From Gibbula magus (Eukaryota > Mollusca > Gastropoda > Trochida > Trochidae), in the NCBI GenBank assembly GCA_936450465.1, contig OW388300.1, positions 54,030,035-54,094,034 of the forward strand: a stretch of 64,000 nucleotides of DNA, read 5' to 3'. Each line of letters begins with the position of its first letter. The first letter of the stretch is position 1. Shown in pieces: positions 48,972 through 58,687 of this stretch. A program made the translations under genes and the position numbers. Under the pieces are notes generated by a model. The model was not told where the DNA came from. It ran no database searches and worked only from the letters and a program-made list of their open reading frames with translations.

Positions 48972-51237
48972 TTACGTGTATAAAGCTCCGTTTAGGCCCT
49001 TCTCGTGAAACTAGAACAGCAGTATTATAATGTCATAGCCGGAAATTTTCTTATTAATTGTAAGTTTTCTGTGTGCCCGATTCTGAAGTAATGGCTAGGC
49101 AGATTTGCATGACATTTTCAGGAATGACATTGTACTTCGGCCTAATTTTTATTTTCGGCCTCATAAAGGGGAGATAACTCAAAATCGGAAAAACTCCAAA
49201 CCTTAATATATCGAAAACTTACCAAGATAACATTGGCCGTAATAACCGAGTCTTTGCTAATATTAACAAAATGAAACTTTTGTTTACTTTCGCCGTTTTG
49301 AGGGTAGGCATCTTTGAAAATATTCTCCTCACTAATGGCAATACATACAACTATGTATTATAGCTCATTGTTATCATTTGATACTCATGACATTAAGTCT
49401 CGGACACAGGAAGTTATATGCAAGAAATATGGAATACTTGATATAAAAGCTTCCACTGAACAATATAATGTTAACATTATAACCTTACTTGATTGGTCAT
49501 AATAAGTCACAACTTATGTGAAAACACTATAAGAAGGATACAAATTGGAATAAATAAGTATAAACTTATGTATGTGTCTGGGTCAATCAACTATAGTTGG
49601 AGGGTTATCCCACTGACTTGTATAAAGCTCCGTTTTGACCCTTCTGGTGAAACTATAACAGCATTGTGTCAGAGTGAATTAAATCTGCCGAGATATTTTT
49701 CTTGTGATCTTTATTATTTTAATTATTTTATGCTATTGAAACGTCATTTCTTCGCATTTTGAGAAATTTCCATACATCTAAATTGTTGGTTATGTTTTCA
49801 TTCAAATATTAACTGTCTTTTCAACAGTGATTTTTGACAATTTAAAAGAGAAAACTGCCCAGTGACTAGCGTGCAATATGCATGCTAAAACTTGCATGTC
49901 TATAAAACATACATGTATGTTCACTCACAATTCGTTCTGTATAGTGTAAACACCCCTTTATTGTTCGAGTTATCTAATGTCTGTCTGTCTATAATAACAA
50001 TCAAATCACATTTATTCTCCGATATCAATTCTTACCTAGTTTCAAGTAGCTTGTACCTTGGGCGTGTTTTAACTTTTTAAATCTGAATTTAATGTGAAAT
50101 GAGAGCGGGGATTATACATTACATATAAAATAAATCAATTTAGATATATAAAAAAGTGAAAGTAACTGATCACTTTGTTGGTATGATAATTGTAAAGTTT
50201 AGGGATTTTGGGACTTGCTTTCCTATTTTCAAGTTTACAAATAACATCAAAGAAAATTGAAATCCATACATACACTTCAATGAAAAACGTCAAGGGGAAA
50301 CACTTCTACAATTTTCCATTCTGTTAGCTCTATAATCAAGTCATAAATAAAAACACGTATATGTACAATATTAATATAATTTTGTTAGATAGCACGATAT
50401 CTTACCAACTACAGCAATTATGAAACTGAGGAGTAAAGGGCAGTCGAGTAACTGTTAATTGACAACGAAACAACATATTATTATTATAATTTCCGTGGGA
50501 AAATACGGAAGGGAAAATATACAATTATTCTTCACTCGATGAGATATACATGAGATGATGAGCACGACAACAAAGTGAAATGGCTTTGGGGAATTATCAA
50601 TCCATCAGTATGTCAATACGTCAGCTTTATGCAGATGACAGAGCCTCTTCTTCTACTTCTGCAACACCCATGTTCTAGTACACAATGTATTCATAAGTTT
50701 GAACTCCACATTTTGATTATTGATAAATAAGAAGTATGCAATGTAATGAAAGTATAGTATGAGAGTGTTTAGGGGAGATTAGGAATACGGTTGATTCGTA
50801 GTGACAGATAGATAGAGCTCAGCTTGGTCTGCTGTCAGATCTGGACTAGTCCAGCGTGCTAGACGTTTTCCTACGCAGTCATCAAACATAAACCTACGAT
50901 TAGAATATCATGATGTATTTGATTACTGTGTCGGGTACATGTTTTCCTAATATTATGAGATACAATGTAATTGAGGACAACCCTCATCTAAGGCGGTCAT
51001 ATATTTAACATTTTATTGTTTTAGAACAAGTCTGTATATATTTGTGTAATTGTATAAAGATTCACTTCATTGCAAAGTAGCAAACTATATTGAATTGTAT
51101 AATGAAGTAAAAATAACATCACAATGACCAGTCTCTATATACTAATTATTAAATAAAATATATATATATGTTCAGCTTTAAAAAAAACGTTCATTTTTCT
51201 TCCACAGACAGAAGGTTTAATCCAGTTTCACTTTCAG

Positions 51238-51269
<32 letters not shown>
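48971..51269 (+). repeat. Blocks E, F, H, M, N and start of P
   Basis: E resumes (TATAAAGCTCCGTTTAGGCC), followed by 49050-49280 (like 40060-40260), a second stretch of E (49388-49700; GGACACAGGAAGTTATATGC, AAAGCTCCGTTTTGACCCTT), F (49690-49870), H (49930-50110), M (50550-50720), N (50860-50960) and P (50960 on; TAAAATTAACATCACAATG-like). P is interrupted at 51273. Blocks I to L are missing from this unit. Confidence 0.75.

Positions 51270-51273
<4 letters not shown>
51244..51273. repeat. (TA)n microsatellite at the transposon target
   Basis: A run of about 15 AT dinucleotides lies directly before the left end of the Ginger-like element. A short TATATTTATATTATATATAT run follows its right end, so the element inserted into a pre-existing TA-rich site. 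Confidence 0.9.
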
Positions 51274-51277
<4 letters not shown>

Positions 51278-51440
51278 AGCGGCAATAAGGAGAATCAGGC
51301 AGTAACGTTACTTCCTAGGCAATAGGCCACTGCCTAGGCAATAGTGGGAAAGATTCATTTAAGCAGGCAGTAGTGTTACTGCCTTAGGCAATAGCACTAC
51401 TGCCTACGATTTTGGCCAGGTAGTAACGCTACTGCCTAAA
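51274..51440. promoter_or_regulatory. Left TIR and subterminal motif cluster
   Basis: After the outer 45-bp TIR, words of the form AGGCAGTA-TTACTGCCT recur: GCAATAGGCCACTGCCTAGG, GGCAGTAGTGTTACTGCCTT, GCAATAGCACTACTGCCT and AGGTAGTAACGCTACTGCCT. Regular arrays of short near-palindromes inside transposon ends are commonly transposase-binding sites. That role is inferred. Confidence 0.7.
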
Positions 51441-51524
51441 ACGTTCTAAATATATGTAACAGTTCAAAATGATAACAGAAAAGAGTCATAAAGAAATATT
51501 TTATTACAAAAAACACATCTTGTC

Positions 51525-52872
51525 TCACTTGTTACAGCAAGGACCAGAATTGTGGCATCTACTTGAACATTGCCGCCCACTTCTCTTGCATTTACACCTT
51601 TGTGTCATGCATTTTGTATTAGAGGTACAATTGCATTTGTGCATTCCCTGTCCATCAAAAATAGATTCTTTCCTGACTGCTTCTCTTAAAGATATTGTCT
51701 TCTTAATTGAAATGTCATCCTCACTTAAGAGGCGCTGCCTTGAAACACCAAATTGGTTGAAGTTGAACATCCCATCAAGCAGTCCATGTTTAGTGGCAAT
51801 TGTACAGGAATCGTTTTCCTTTACATACATTACAAGTCCAAGTATATTACGCATATCTGCTTTGCCCCTGTCAAACTCAGAAACATGAACATATACAGTG
51901 TCTCCCTTCTGGGGCATCCCCAGCAGAGCTTTACTTCTATTTACCATTTGTGTAGCCTGCTTCTGTGATGCTTCTTTCACTTTAGCTCTAGTACCAATGC
52001 CGCGGTTGAGAGAGTTGTTCTTTTTAAGCTGCACAAAGTGCAATCCCACTGACCAGTTGGTGCCTTTGTTATCCGTCATCCATGCATTTAGCATTGTGTG
52101 GACATCGTCGTTGGATCTCTCCACACTACCTTGCGACTGAGGATGTCTTGCCCTCCCGTTCACCAATGTAACTTCTGGCCACATGTCTCTAAGATCTCGT
52201 ATCACTTGGGAAACGAATTCTCTTCCATTGTCGCTTTGCAGTATTCTAGGTGCTCCAAATATGCAAAATATGTCAAGTAGATTTTTTGCGACTTCAGCAC
52301 TTCGTTTTGTCTCCAGAGGTCTTAGTTGGCAATACTTGGTAAAATGATCCTGATAGTTCATAACGTACCGATATTTGCCATCTGGGGACGACTGGAAATC
52401 CATCAAATCAACCTGCACTCAGATTAAAGTCATCTGACAGAATTGGCTTTACAACGACACCTTTTCCAACATGTTTTTTCTTTGTTAGACACACTTCACA
52501 ATGAGACATAAAAAGTTCTATCATATCTTTGGTAATGTTAGCATAGTTTGTTGTCTGCATCAACATACGGTCACGGCCGCCGTGTCCAGTCTCCTTGTGT
52601 GCTCGCTCAAGTAATCCAAACAACTCTTCTATGAAACAGTGTACTCTCACCGAGTCGTCGTTTCCTTCTTCAACTTTGTCAATGAGACGCTCAATTCCAG
52701 CAACTTCAAGAACAGCATATTTTCTGATAAGTCTGTACATGGACTTATTTTCAGCTTTCCCACTTTTAACACTTTCCAAAATCTTGAAATAACTTTCTCT
52801 ATTATGCAGGTTTCGTGTTTTTCCACTGGAATACTTCTTAAGAATATCACTTGTAAATTTTAGCTCTGCCAT
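51525..52872 (-). pseudogene. Ginger-type (KRBA2-like) integrase/transposase, frameshifted
   Basis: This would catalyse excision and integration of the 51274-53410 element. The best start is the ATG at 52872 (CCATGG context; product begins MAELKF). The first frame of 154 codons holds an integrase-type HHCC zinc-binding module (H92, H97, C125, C128; AHKETGHGG and SHCEVC). A frameshift near 52410-52425 moves the rest to another frame (51525-52418). The second frame carries the rve core: QVDLMD with the first Asp, QSDNGREF with Asp63, and QGSVERSN with Glu100, a D-D-36-E layout. It ends in a Cys-rich tail (CNCTSNTKC, RCKCKRSGRQCSSRCHNSG) typical of KRBA2-like transposases. AATAAA on the minus strand lies about 20 bases past the stop. 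Both halves look otherwise well kept, so the break is recent or a sequencing error. Length would be near 450 residues. Confidence 0.88.
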
Positions 52873-52923
52873 GGTGAATGACAGATTGTTACAATGAGTC
52901 CGGTTTAAATATAACTTTAACAA

Positions 52924-53230
52924 AGATGAGCTTCTCTTAAAACGGATAATCTAAATGTATTCAGGATTTCAAGTTAAGAAAATGCATAGAATTGTTCAAA
53001 CAATGTGAACTGCTTCTGTCTTAAAACAATGCAAGCTAATATGTAATCACCAATCAAGCCCAACTCAGATCTTGATGACTGATTGGTGAGTTCGCTCACT
53101 CTAGACTATCAAGCAATAAGCTGGTGTTCAAGTGTTTTGTTTTCAAATGAATCAAATCTAAATCTTTGACATTGTTAATGTTTAATATTGCAAAATATTG
53201 CTTTATTTAAAAATAGAAATACTAAGAAAT
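52924..53230. other. Transposon upstream region (presumed promoter side)
   Basis: Non-coding sequence between the transposase start and the right subterminal cluster. No clear TATA box was singled out. Confidence 0.4.
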
Positions 53231-53410
53231 AATAGTGTATTGTCTTCAGGCAGTAACACTACTACCTAAGGCAATAAGAAGAATTTGTCAAAATATATCT
53301 AGGCAGCAAGCTTACTACCTAAATATTTTAGGCAATAAGTTACTGCCTAGGCAGTAGCTTATTGCCTTGGAAGTAACATTATTGCCTGATTCTCCTTATT
53401 GCCGCTAACA
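53231..53410. promoter_or_regulatory. Right TIR and subterminal motif cluster
   Basis: A mirror of the left cluster: AGGCAGTAACACTACTACCT, AGGCAGCAAGCTTACTACCT, GGCAATAAGTTACTGCCTAG and GGCAGTAGCTTATTGCCTTG, then the outer TIR. The symmetrical arrangement supports a binding role. Confidence 0.7.
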
Positions 53411-53414
53411 TATA

Positions 53415-53959
53415 TTTATATTATATATATATCCCTACAACAGGCAGATAAATGCAATAGTTCCCCGGAATATTATCATCCACTCACATGTCATGTTATA
53501 AAAGAGGACATTTTAAATTCACAAGAATAAATGTTACCCCGAAAATATTGTATTACTGCCAGCTTGAGAGGCATGTTCATGTTACTTACAGATATAAGTC
53601 TTTTCAAACACAAAAGATGTGCTGAAATCTCTGTTTCAAAACAGTTGTTGACAGAATGTTTGAATGAAGTTTATATAATATGGAAAGTAATAATAATCAC
53701 CAAAACCATTTTTCATTTTTGTCAGTTGAAATCATTTCAAAGAAATGTAGAAACAATTGCTTTACATGTTTTGTGTCTCTGTTGAAGTATAACAGCAATC
53801 AATTTGGTATGAATTGCTGCACTATGCTACATGAAACAAATGTAAAACAATCCTTAAATGGGCACTGCTTAATGGAATGTTACTTAACTTCTTCTTCAAA
53901 CTATTGATTTCAGAATATCAAAACAAAACTGCTCAAGTCAGAAAGATATCGATTTGCAT
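53415..53959 (+). repeat. Block P continuation
   Basis: CATGTCATGTTATAAAAGAG, CACAAGAATAAATGTTACCC and TTTTACATG-type words match 43650-44270. Broken at 53968 by the next insertion. Confidence 0.75.
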
Positions 53960-54547
53960 CCTAAATCTCATCCTCGATAATCCAGTGCTATTGTTCCGAT
54001 AAATATACACACAATCGCTGGAAAACAGTGAGGGTATTTATCCTTAACCTAGTTACCTCCCTTCGCAATGACTCAGCGAAACGCTTGCTTTCTAACAACC
54101 AATGAGATCACTTGAAATCAAGGGTGAAATAACAAGCACTCTCGTGTCAGGATCTTGGCTTTCGCAGATGATTGGGAACGCCTGGTAGCACAGGGATTTT
54201 CATCATTTACCTCCACCCGTTTTGATGGACATGAATACACCCTTCTTCTCGTACAGACTTCTTAAAACTTTCTTTTGAGTTTCTGTCAGGTTTTCTACGC
54301 TGAATTTGTTACAAACTTTTTCGAGTGAGTCGGCCGTCGCCATGTTTGTTTCTATAAACAACGGTAGTGATGCGTTTTGATTGGTCGAGTTGTTTACGCA
54401 GATAGTGTCTGCGTTTCGTTTCTGATTGGATAACATGGACCCAAGAGGAGGTAACTAGGTTAGGGATAAATACCCTTACTGTTTTCCAGCGCTTGTGTGT
54501 AGATTTATCGGAACAATAGCGCTGGATTATCGAGGATGCCTAAATCT
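53960..54547 (-). mobile_element. 570-bp MULE-like element (Pack-MULE candidate) with target duplication
   Basis: The 9-bp CCTAAATCT stands at both edges (53960-53968 and 54539-54547). Between them, inverted repeats of about 93 bp start CATCCTCGATAATCCAG and run inward through GGTATTTATCC to ACCTCC with only a few mismatches. Long TIRs and a 9-bp duplication are the classical signature of Mutator-like elements (family knowledge). No transposase is inside. Instead it holds a helicase-like exon on the minus strand. Block P is contiguous without it (GCATCCTAAATCT then TTGCAGAG, compare 44290-44310). Confidence 0.85.
54203..54343 (-). pseudogene. RecQ-like helicase first-exon fragment inside a TIR element
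   Basis: From an ATG in strong context (AACATGG, 54343) the frame reads MATADSLEKVCNKF, then LTETQKKVLRSLYEKK, VFMSI and KTGGGK, and stops at 54203. The arrangement of an aromatic/Q-type lead-in (ETQ) followed by the P-loop TGGGK matches the N-terminal start of RecQ-family DNA helicase cores. The Walker A lysine is the last residue. The sequence GGAG|GTAAAT at 54211/54210 is a good splice donor placed inside the last P-loop glycine codon, so this may be a genuine exon 1 of 133 nt with its 5' leader and the start of an intron. Nothing downstream of it is present. Either a host-gene fragment was captured, or this is a deleted derivative of an element that carried its own helicase. Confidence 0.7.
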
Positions 54548-55119
54548 TTGCAGAGACATATATTCCCTGAAAGGTTTCTCTGAGCAGATTTTATGTGAAA
54601 GGGCCTTCATTTCTCAAAAACACTAAATTCAGCGAAAACAAAGAGGATATCTGTGTATTCTTGATGAGTGTGGTGTTTATCTCTTTGATTAAGGCAGATG
54701 AGATGTGATTTATTAACACACACATTCCAAATGTATTTATTTTACAAATATTCATTACAAATATATTTATCATATCATGCATATAATTTTGTAAATATGT
54801 AAATATCAAATATTTCCCGTCATTCATGCCGTTGTACCATTGGAAATACATAATTTCTTTGACTGTTTATTCTTGACTAGTAGCGTGTTTATCTCATTGA
54901 GTAAGGTTGGTTGCACATGAGATGTAATATCATTATAGGACGCAATCGAATCTTAACCTTAACCTTGGATAGTTATGTTATTGCGAACTCAAGCACATCG
55001 AGGATTTCTGTCAATGGCAGAACATCGCATATCACTTGCAATCATATGACATGTATTTACTGCTTCTAATATTATTATTAATGAATGAAATAATTTAGAT
55101 CAACGTACATGTATATATT
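54548..55119 (+). repeat. Blocks P3' and Q copy
   Basis: TTTCTCTGAGCAGATTTTAT, TTCAGCGAAAAC, GGATATCTGTGTATTCTTGA and TTTGATTAAGGCAGATGAGA, then Q (GATAGTTATGTTATTGCGAA; GGCAGAACATCGCATATCAC). Confidence 0.8.
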
Positions 55120-55212
55120 TATTCTATACATCTATCAGTCTGGACAGACACTAAAATATATTATGTCTTCTACCATGCAATATGTACAGTTATCACCACA
55201 CAGCAGGGAAAC
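55120..55212 (+). repeat. Truncated block A; right end of the macro-repeat array
   Basis: ACATCTATCAGTCTGGACAG, CCATGCAATATGTACAGTTA and CACACAGCAGGGAAACA match the other A copies, then homology stops at 55212. No macro-repeat block was found to the right. Confidence 0.8.
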
Positions 55213-55306
55213 AATGATTGCAATAGAAATGGCAAACGGACATGTTGCAACATTTTCTCATCAAACTTTAGCAGTCACTTTAGATCAATGATAGTTTATT
55301 CCACCT
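55213..55306 (+). repeat. Dispersed repeat, inverted partner of 61545-61656
   Basis: GATTGCAATAGAAATGGCAA, ATGTTGCAACATTTTCTCAT, AGCAGTCACTTTAGATCAAT and TTTATTCCACC recur as the reverse complement at 61545-61656, where an extra roughly 14 bases split the sequence. Confidence 0.85.
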
Positions 55307-55310
55307 CATT

Positions 55311-56115
55311 CGTGGACGTCCTCGTTTAACTAGAGCAAGAGATCCTATCACTTTGTGAGGGGACAATGATAAAACTGATACTCTCTCGTAAAAGGTTAAC
55401 ATGAGGTTATTGCAACGTTGTTGTCATGAAAGAAAACCTCTCAGACGACCAGTGTCGACATATCGAAAACATGCCCCTACGTCATCAACGGGTTGTACAT
55501 CACTGCAACATAAAGCCCCTACGTCATCAGCGGGTTGTACATCACTGCAACATAAAGCTCCTACGTCATCAGCGGATTGGTCATCACTGCAACATAAAGC
55601 CCCTACGTCATCAACGGGTTGTACATCACTGCAACATAATGCTGCGTCATCAACGGGTTGTACATCACTGCAACATAAAGCCCTGCGTCATCAGCGGGTT
55701 GTACATCACTGCAACATAAAGCCTCTACGTCATCAGCGGGTTGTACATCACTGCAACATAAAGCCCCTACGACATCACTGCAACATAAGTGTATGACAAT
55801 TGCGTCACGTCATTTTATTGACGAGTCTCGCTTCCTCCTTAATCGAAATGATGGGTGTGTGCGTGTGCCTTGATTGAAAGGAGAAATGTTCAGAGATGAC
55901 AGTGGAGTTATTGCCGCCGATCGTGGTGGTTCGGTTATGGGTTGGGGTGGCAATCATTTGAAAAACTTTTACTGATTGAAGGAAATATAAATCAAAGAAC
56001 CGGTGATTCCCCATGCTCACCAGATATATGAATACAATTTCCTGTTGCAAGATGACAATGCCCGACCCAATCGTGCGAGAGAAATCGAAGATTTCCTACT
56101 GCAAATTGGCGTGAG
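55311..56115 (+). pseudogene. Tc1/mariner transposase, decayed, with an internal minisatellite
   Basis: Pieces appear in transposase order. At 55311 RGRPRLTRARDPITL carries the GRPR motif that sits between the two DNA-binding helices of Tc1-like transposases. At about 55430-55480 ERKPLRRPVSTYRKHA resembles the linker. At 55815-55975 FIDESRFLLNRNDGCVRVP, then a stop, then DRGGSVMGWGGNH includes the first catalytic Asp (DES) and the GGGSVMVWGG-type motif. At 56003-56110 VIPHAHQIYEYNFLLQDDNA and RPNRAREIEDFLLQIGV hold the second Asp (QDNARPH-like). The third catalytic residue region (SPDLNPIE) is missing. Stops and frameshifts make it non-functional. About 320 bases of 42-bp repeats have grown within it. 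Confidence 0.82.
55473..55790. repeat. 42-bp minisatellite, about 7.5 copies
   Basis: Units of the form CCCCTACGTCATCAACGGGT followed by TGTACATCACTGCAACATAA-AG. One unit is shortened to 39 bases (55639 region) and the final one lacks its middle. It lies between the linker-like and catalytic parts of the Tc1 remnant, and its repeats keep frames open by chance. Confidence 0.93.
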
Positions 56116-56460
56116 TGAACTCTACATTCAACTTTTATACTTCTGTTTGCAGTTTAAACATGACACATTTAGTAAAAAGCCTTTCAAATCTTTCGAAAAA
56201 TAGACCACTAGTCAAAATGTTAAATTAATTTTGATGACATGTATTTAGAAAACAATTGTAATACAGTTCAACCCATATTCTTGCACCCCAAAATAATTTA
56301 GTTACAAGTTAAGCTGGTAACTATGCCTAAAAACAAGATATATGAATAAATTTCACTAAAAAATTGTTAAGCGATATATTGCGATATTGAAAATCGTATT
56401 GCACAGTCTGTATTGCAATATATTGGTATTGCGATAATATTGCTCAGCCTTATTGCGTTC
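56116..56460. other. Non-coding stretch, nothing recognised
   Basis: AT-rich, with a run of ATTGCGATATTG-like words at 56370-56450. No gene, and the 3' end of the Tc1 copy is not detectable. Confidence 0.4.
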
Positions 56461-56462
56461 AC

Positions 56463-57134
56463 TGGAAGTGTGTCCAGTCTACATGCACAGGGAGAGTCAC
56501 TATAGTAGGACTGGCTGTCGCATATCGAGGTGACCCCGATGTGTGCAAGTGGATCAGACGAGCAGCTGGTTTACCCCCCTACTCCCCCAGAACAAGATCC
56601 AGGACACTTGGGTTGACGCCATGGAGGACACGCCAGAAGTTCCCAGAGCTGACACCTTCAACGACTACATCGTCACCACCTGGGTTGAATACGACGCCCG
56701 CTTCCCCCTGCCGCTCTGGAATCATCACACAACAATCTTGAAGGGTTCCACAACAGGCTCAACCGAGGACTGCCACATCGTCATCCCAACATCTACAGGT
56801 TCGTGGAAGTGGAGCAGACAGAGAGAGCATAGATTGCACAGCTAGACTTTGGAGCAGCCCTATCAGCAGGAAGAGAGTCTACAGGGAGGTGGATAGTCTA
56901 ACACTTAGACTGTAAAAAAGAATATATAAATTTTTTTTGAAAATGAGCCTTTTTTTTAAATACCATTTCTTACAGTCTCCTTTTCAATATTTAATAAAAT
57001 GGTGGTATTATCAAAATAAATACTTTTTTCATAGTCTGAGTGTAAGACTAGGAGGTGGAGAACCGAATGTGACGACTGAAGGACGAACTGAATCGGGAGC
57101 AGAAGTCACCGGTCCAGTTCTTCAAATTCATATG
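56463..57134 (+). pseudogene. MULE transposase C-terminal region, decayed
   Basis: Peptides in different frames follow the order of animal FLYWCH/MULE transposases: VGLAVAYRGDPDVCKWIRRA (about 56505-56565), DTWVDAMEDTPEVPRADTFN and DYIVTTWVEYDARFPLPLW (56599-56720), then NNLEGFHNRLNRGLPHRHPN, IYRFVEVEQTERA, a stop, and IAQLDFGAALSAGR (56733-56880). A further piece, RLKDELNREQKSPVQFFKF (57072-57130), may be the last exon after a short intron. At least two frameshifts and two stops break it. The N-terminal zinc finger and the catalytic DDE region upstream are missing. Confidence 0.8.
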
Positions 57135-57600
57135 TGATAGAAATGTATGTATTTATTTCATGAATGTGAATCATGTCATTGATGGATATGTATGTATTTA
57201 CACACTCACACTATCAATTGTTTCTGTTTTTAATCTGGGCCGTTCCATTGCATAGTAAGAGGTAACAAGCTAGAGATTAGGAGTGCGGTGGACCGTTAAC
57301 TTGTTTTGATAACCTGTAGGGAATATGCTGTGTAGGGGTTATGGGAGACTACCCAACAGACTGGCTCACATCGGAGGGTTCTCAGCGAGCTCAAAATATT
57401 TTTGGGAGGGATTAAGGGATTAGGGCTGGGGGATTATAGTCTGTCGCTGAAATATGTTCACATAATTGAGTGAACTGTGTTTAATGAGTGCCTTGGCTAT
57501 TTGAGTGAACTGTATTTAATAAAGTAATGAATTTGATGAGTGCCTTGGCTATTTGAGTGAACTGTGTTTAATATAGTAATGAATTTGATTAAAACCAATT
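57135..57600. repeat. Intergenic stretch with a short direct duplication
   Basis: GAGTGCCTTGGCTATTTGAG followed by TGAACTGT-TTTAAT occurs at about 57487 and 57538, and AATTGAGTGAACTGTGTTTA at 57463. This is a two- to three-copy repeat of about 51 bp. Nothing else was recognised. Confidence 0.6.
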
Positions 57601-57615
57601 TAACAGACAATAAAA

Positions 57616-58275
57616 ATGAGCGACGTCTTCAGTTACTATATCAAAATGGCAAATGTCAACGTTCAGATACGGTTCTTTCCAACGTCTAATGGTGGTCGTA
57701 TATCAATCCATGCTGGTTTCGAATACACCAAGAAAAATGGCTACAGAGATACTATCTACTGGCGATGTAAGCAACATACACAAGGTTGTCCAGCAACCTT
57801 AAATACAAAAAAAGACCCCTCTGTCAAGTTTGGAAGACCACATAATCATCCATCTGACAATCATACTAAAGACATTAAGTCGTTTCTTCAAAGAGTAAAG
57901 AAACGATGTAGAGAGGAAGTCACACCCATCCCATCTTTGTACAATGAAGAACTCGCAGGTAAGGTATTTTCTAATATCTACTTATCCAGTTTTCTATATG
58001 AAACATATACAGTGATGCATTCGATGAGTACCATAACGACATGATGTATACATACATACATCTTCTACATACATCACCACTACAACAACGACGGTCCCAG
58101 AACAACAAACCACGTCGAGGGGTGGCACAGTAAATTGAACAAACTTGTTGGCCATCCACATCCCAACATTTATAGACTTCTGACTGTGTTGAAAAGAGAG
58201 CAGACGCTGACGGAAATCAGAATAGTGCAACTAAGTGCTAACGACATTTCAAGCATTGAAAGAGCAGTTCCGTAA
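57616..58275 (+). pseudogene. FLYWCH/MULE transposase gene with its core deleted
   Basis: The first exon (57616-57958) encodes a FLYWCH-type zinc finger at about residues 24-80 (TIYWRCKQHTQGCPATL, then RPHNHPSDN; ligands C51, C58, H76, H78), followed by a basic segment ending SLYNEELAG. It ends at GCAG|GTAAGG, a near-consensus donor. About 110 bases later a frame resumes with GPRTTNHVEGWHSKLNKLVG and HPHPNIYRLLTVLKREQTLT, ending at TAA 58275. That is the C-terminal region of the same transposase family. The whole catalytic DDE core and at least 250 residues are absent, so the gene is an internal deletion. The start could be residue 1 or the ATG 10 codons in (57646). DNA binding by the finger is family knowledge. 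Confidence 0.8.
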
Positions 58276-58687
58276 TGGTCAAAGAGGCATCATGCTATAT
58301 GTGGATGCAGTATCACACCTTGTCCATTTAGATTAAATACTGTTCATTGTAATCATTGGATGTTGAATGAAATTTTACATGATCATATGAGATTGATTCA
58401 AATTATCATTATCATGATTGTGCTATGTCCATGTGGTGCTATTTATCTATCTATTTTCTGTATTAAATTTTGTCCATTGCAATATGTTAATGTTAAACAT
58501 GTATTTGTACATATTTTAGGAAAGCAATATTCTGTGAATTCAAAATACGTGGTTTATTATAATAAATGTTGAATGAAATATTGAATAATATTGAAGCTTG
58601 CTTTACTACTGTCATCAATGAATTACAGTTCAAACGCATGTAATGATCAGCACTGAAACAGACTATAGCTAATCCCCCTATAGAAAT
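58276..58687. other. Non-coding stretch, nothing recognised
   Basis: No domain, repeat block or inverted repeat noted. The frame at 58360-58572 has no recognisable feature. Confidence 0.4.

Larger units (their letters stand above)
51274..53410 (-). mobile_element. Ginger-like cut-and-paste DNA transposon, 2137 bp
   Basis: Long terminal inverted repeats begin TGTTAGCGGCAATAAGGAGA at 51274 and end with the reverse complement, finishing GCCGCTAACA at 53410. TATA flanks both ends (51270-51273, 53411-53414), giving a 4-bp target duplication, although the site is TA-rich. TGT...ACA termini, a 4-bp duplication and an integrase-type (rve) transposase are the known hallmarks of Ginger elements. The only gene lies on minus. 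Block P reads through on both sides (51240 and 53430), proving insertion. The family is related to vertebrate KRBA2/SCAND3-type domesticated integrases, which is family knowledge and not shown here. Confidence 0.88.

Noticed and set aside
51469..52280. Plus-strand frames over the Ginger transposase
   Set aside because: They are antisense shadows. The minus strand carries the recognisable HHCC and D-D-E motifs.
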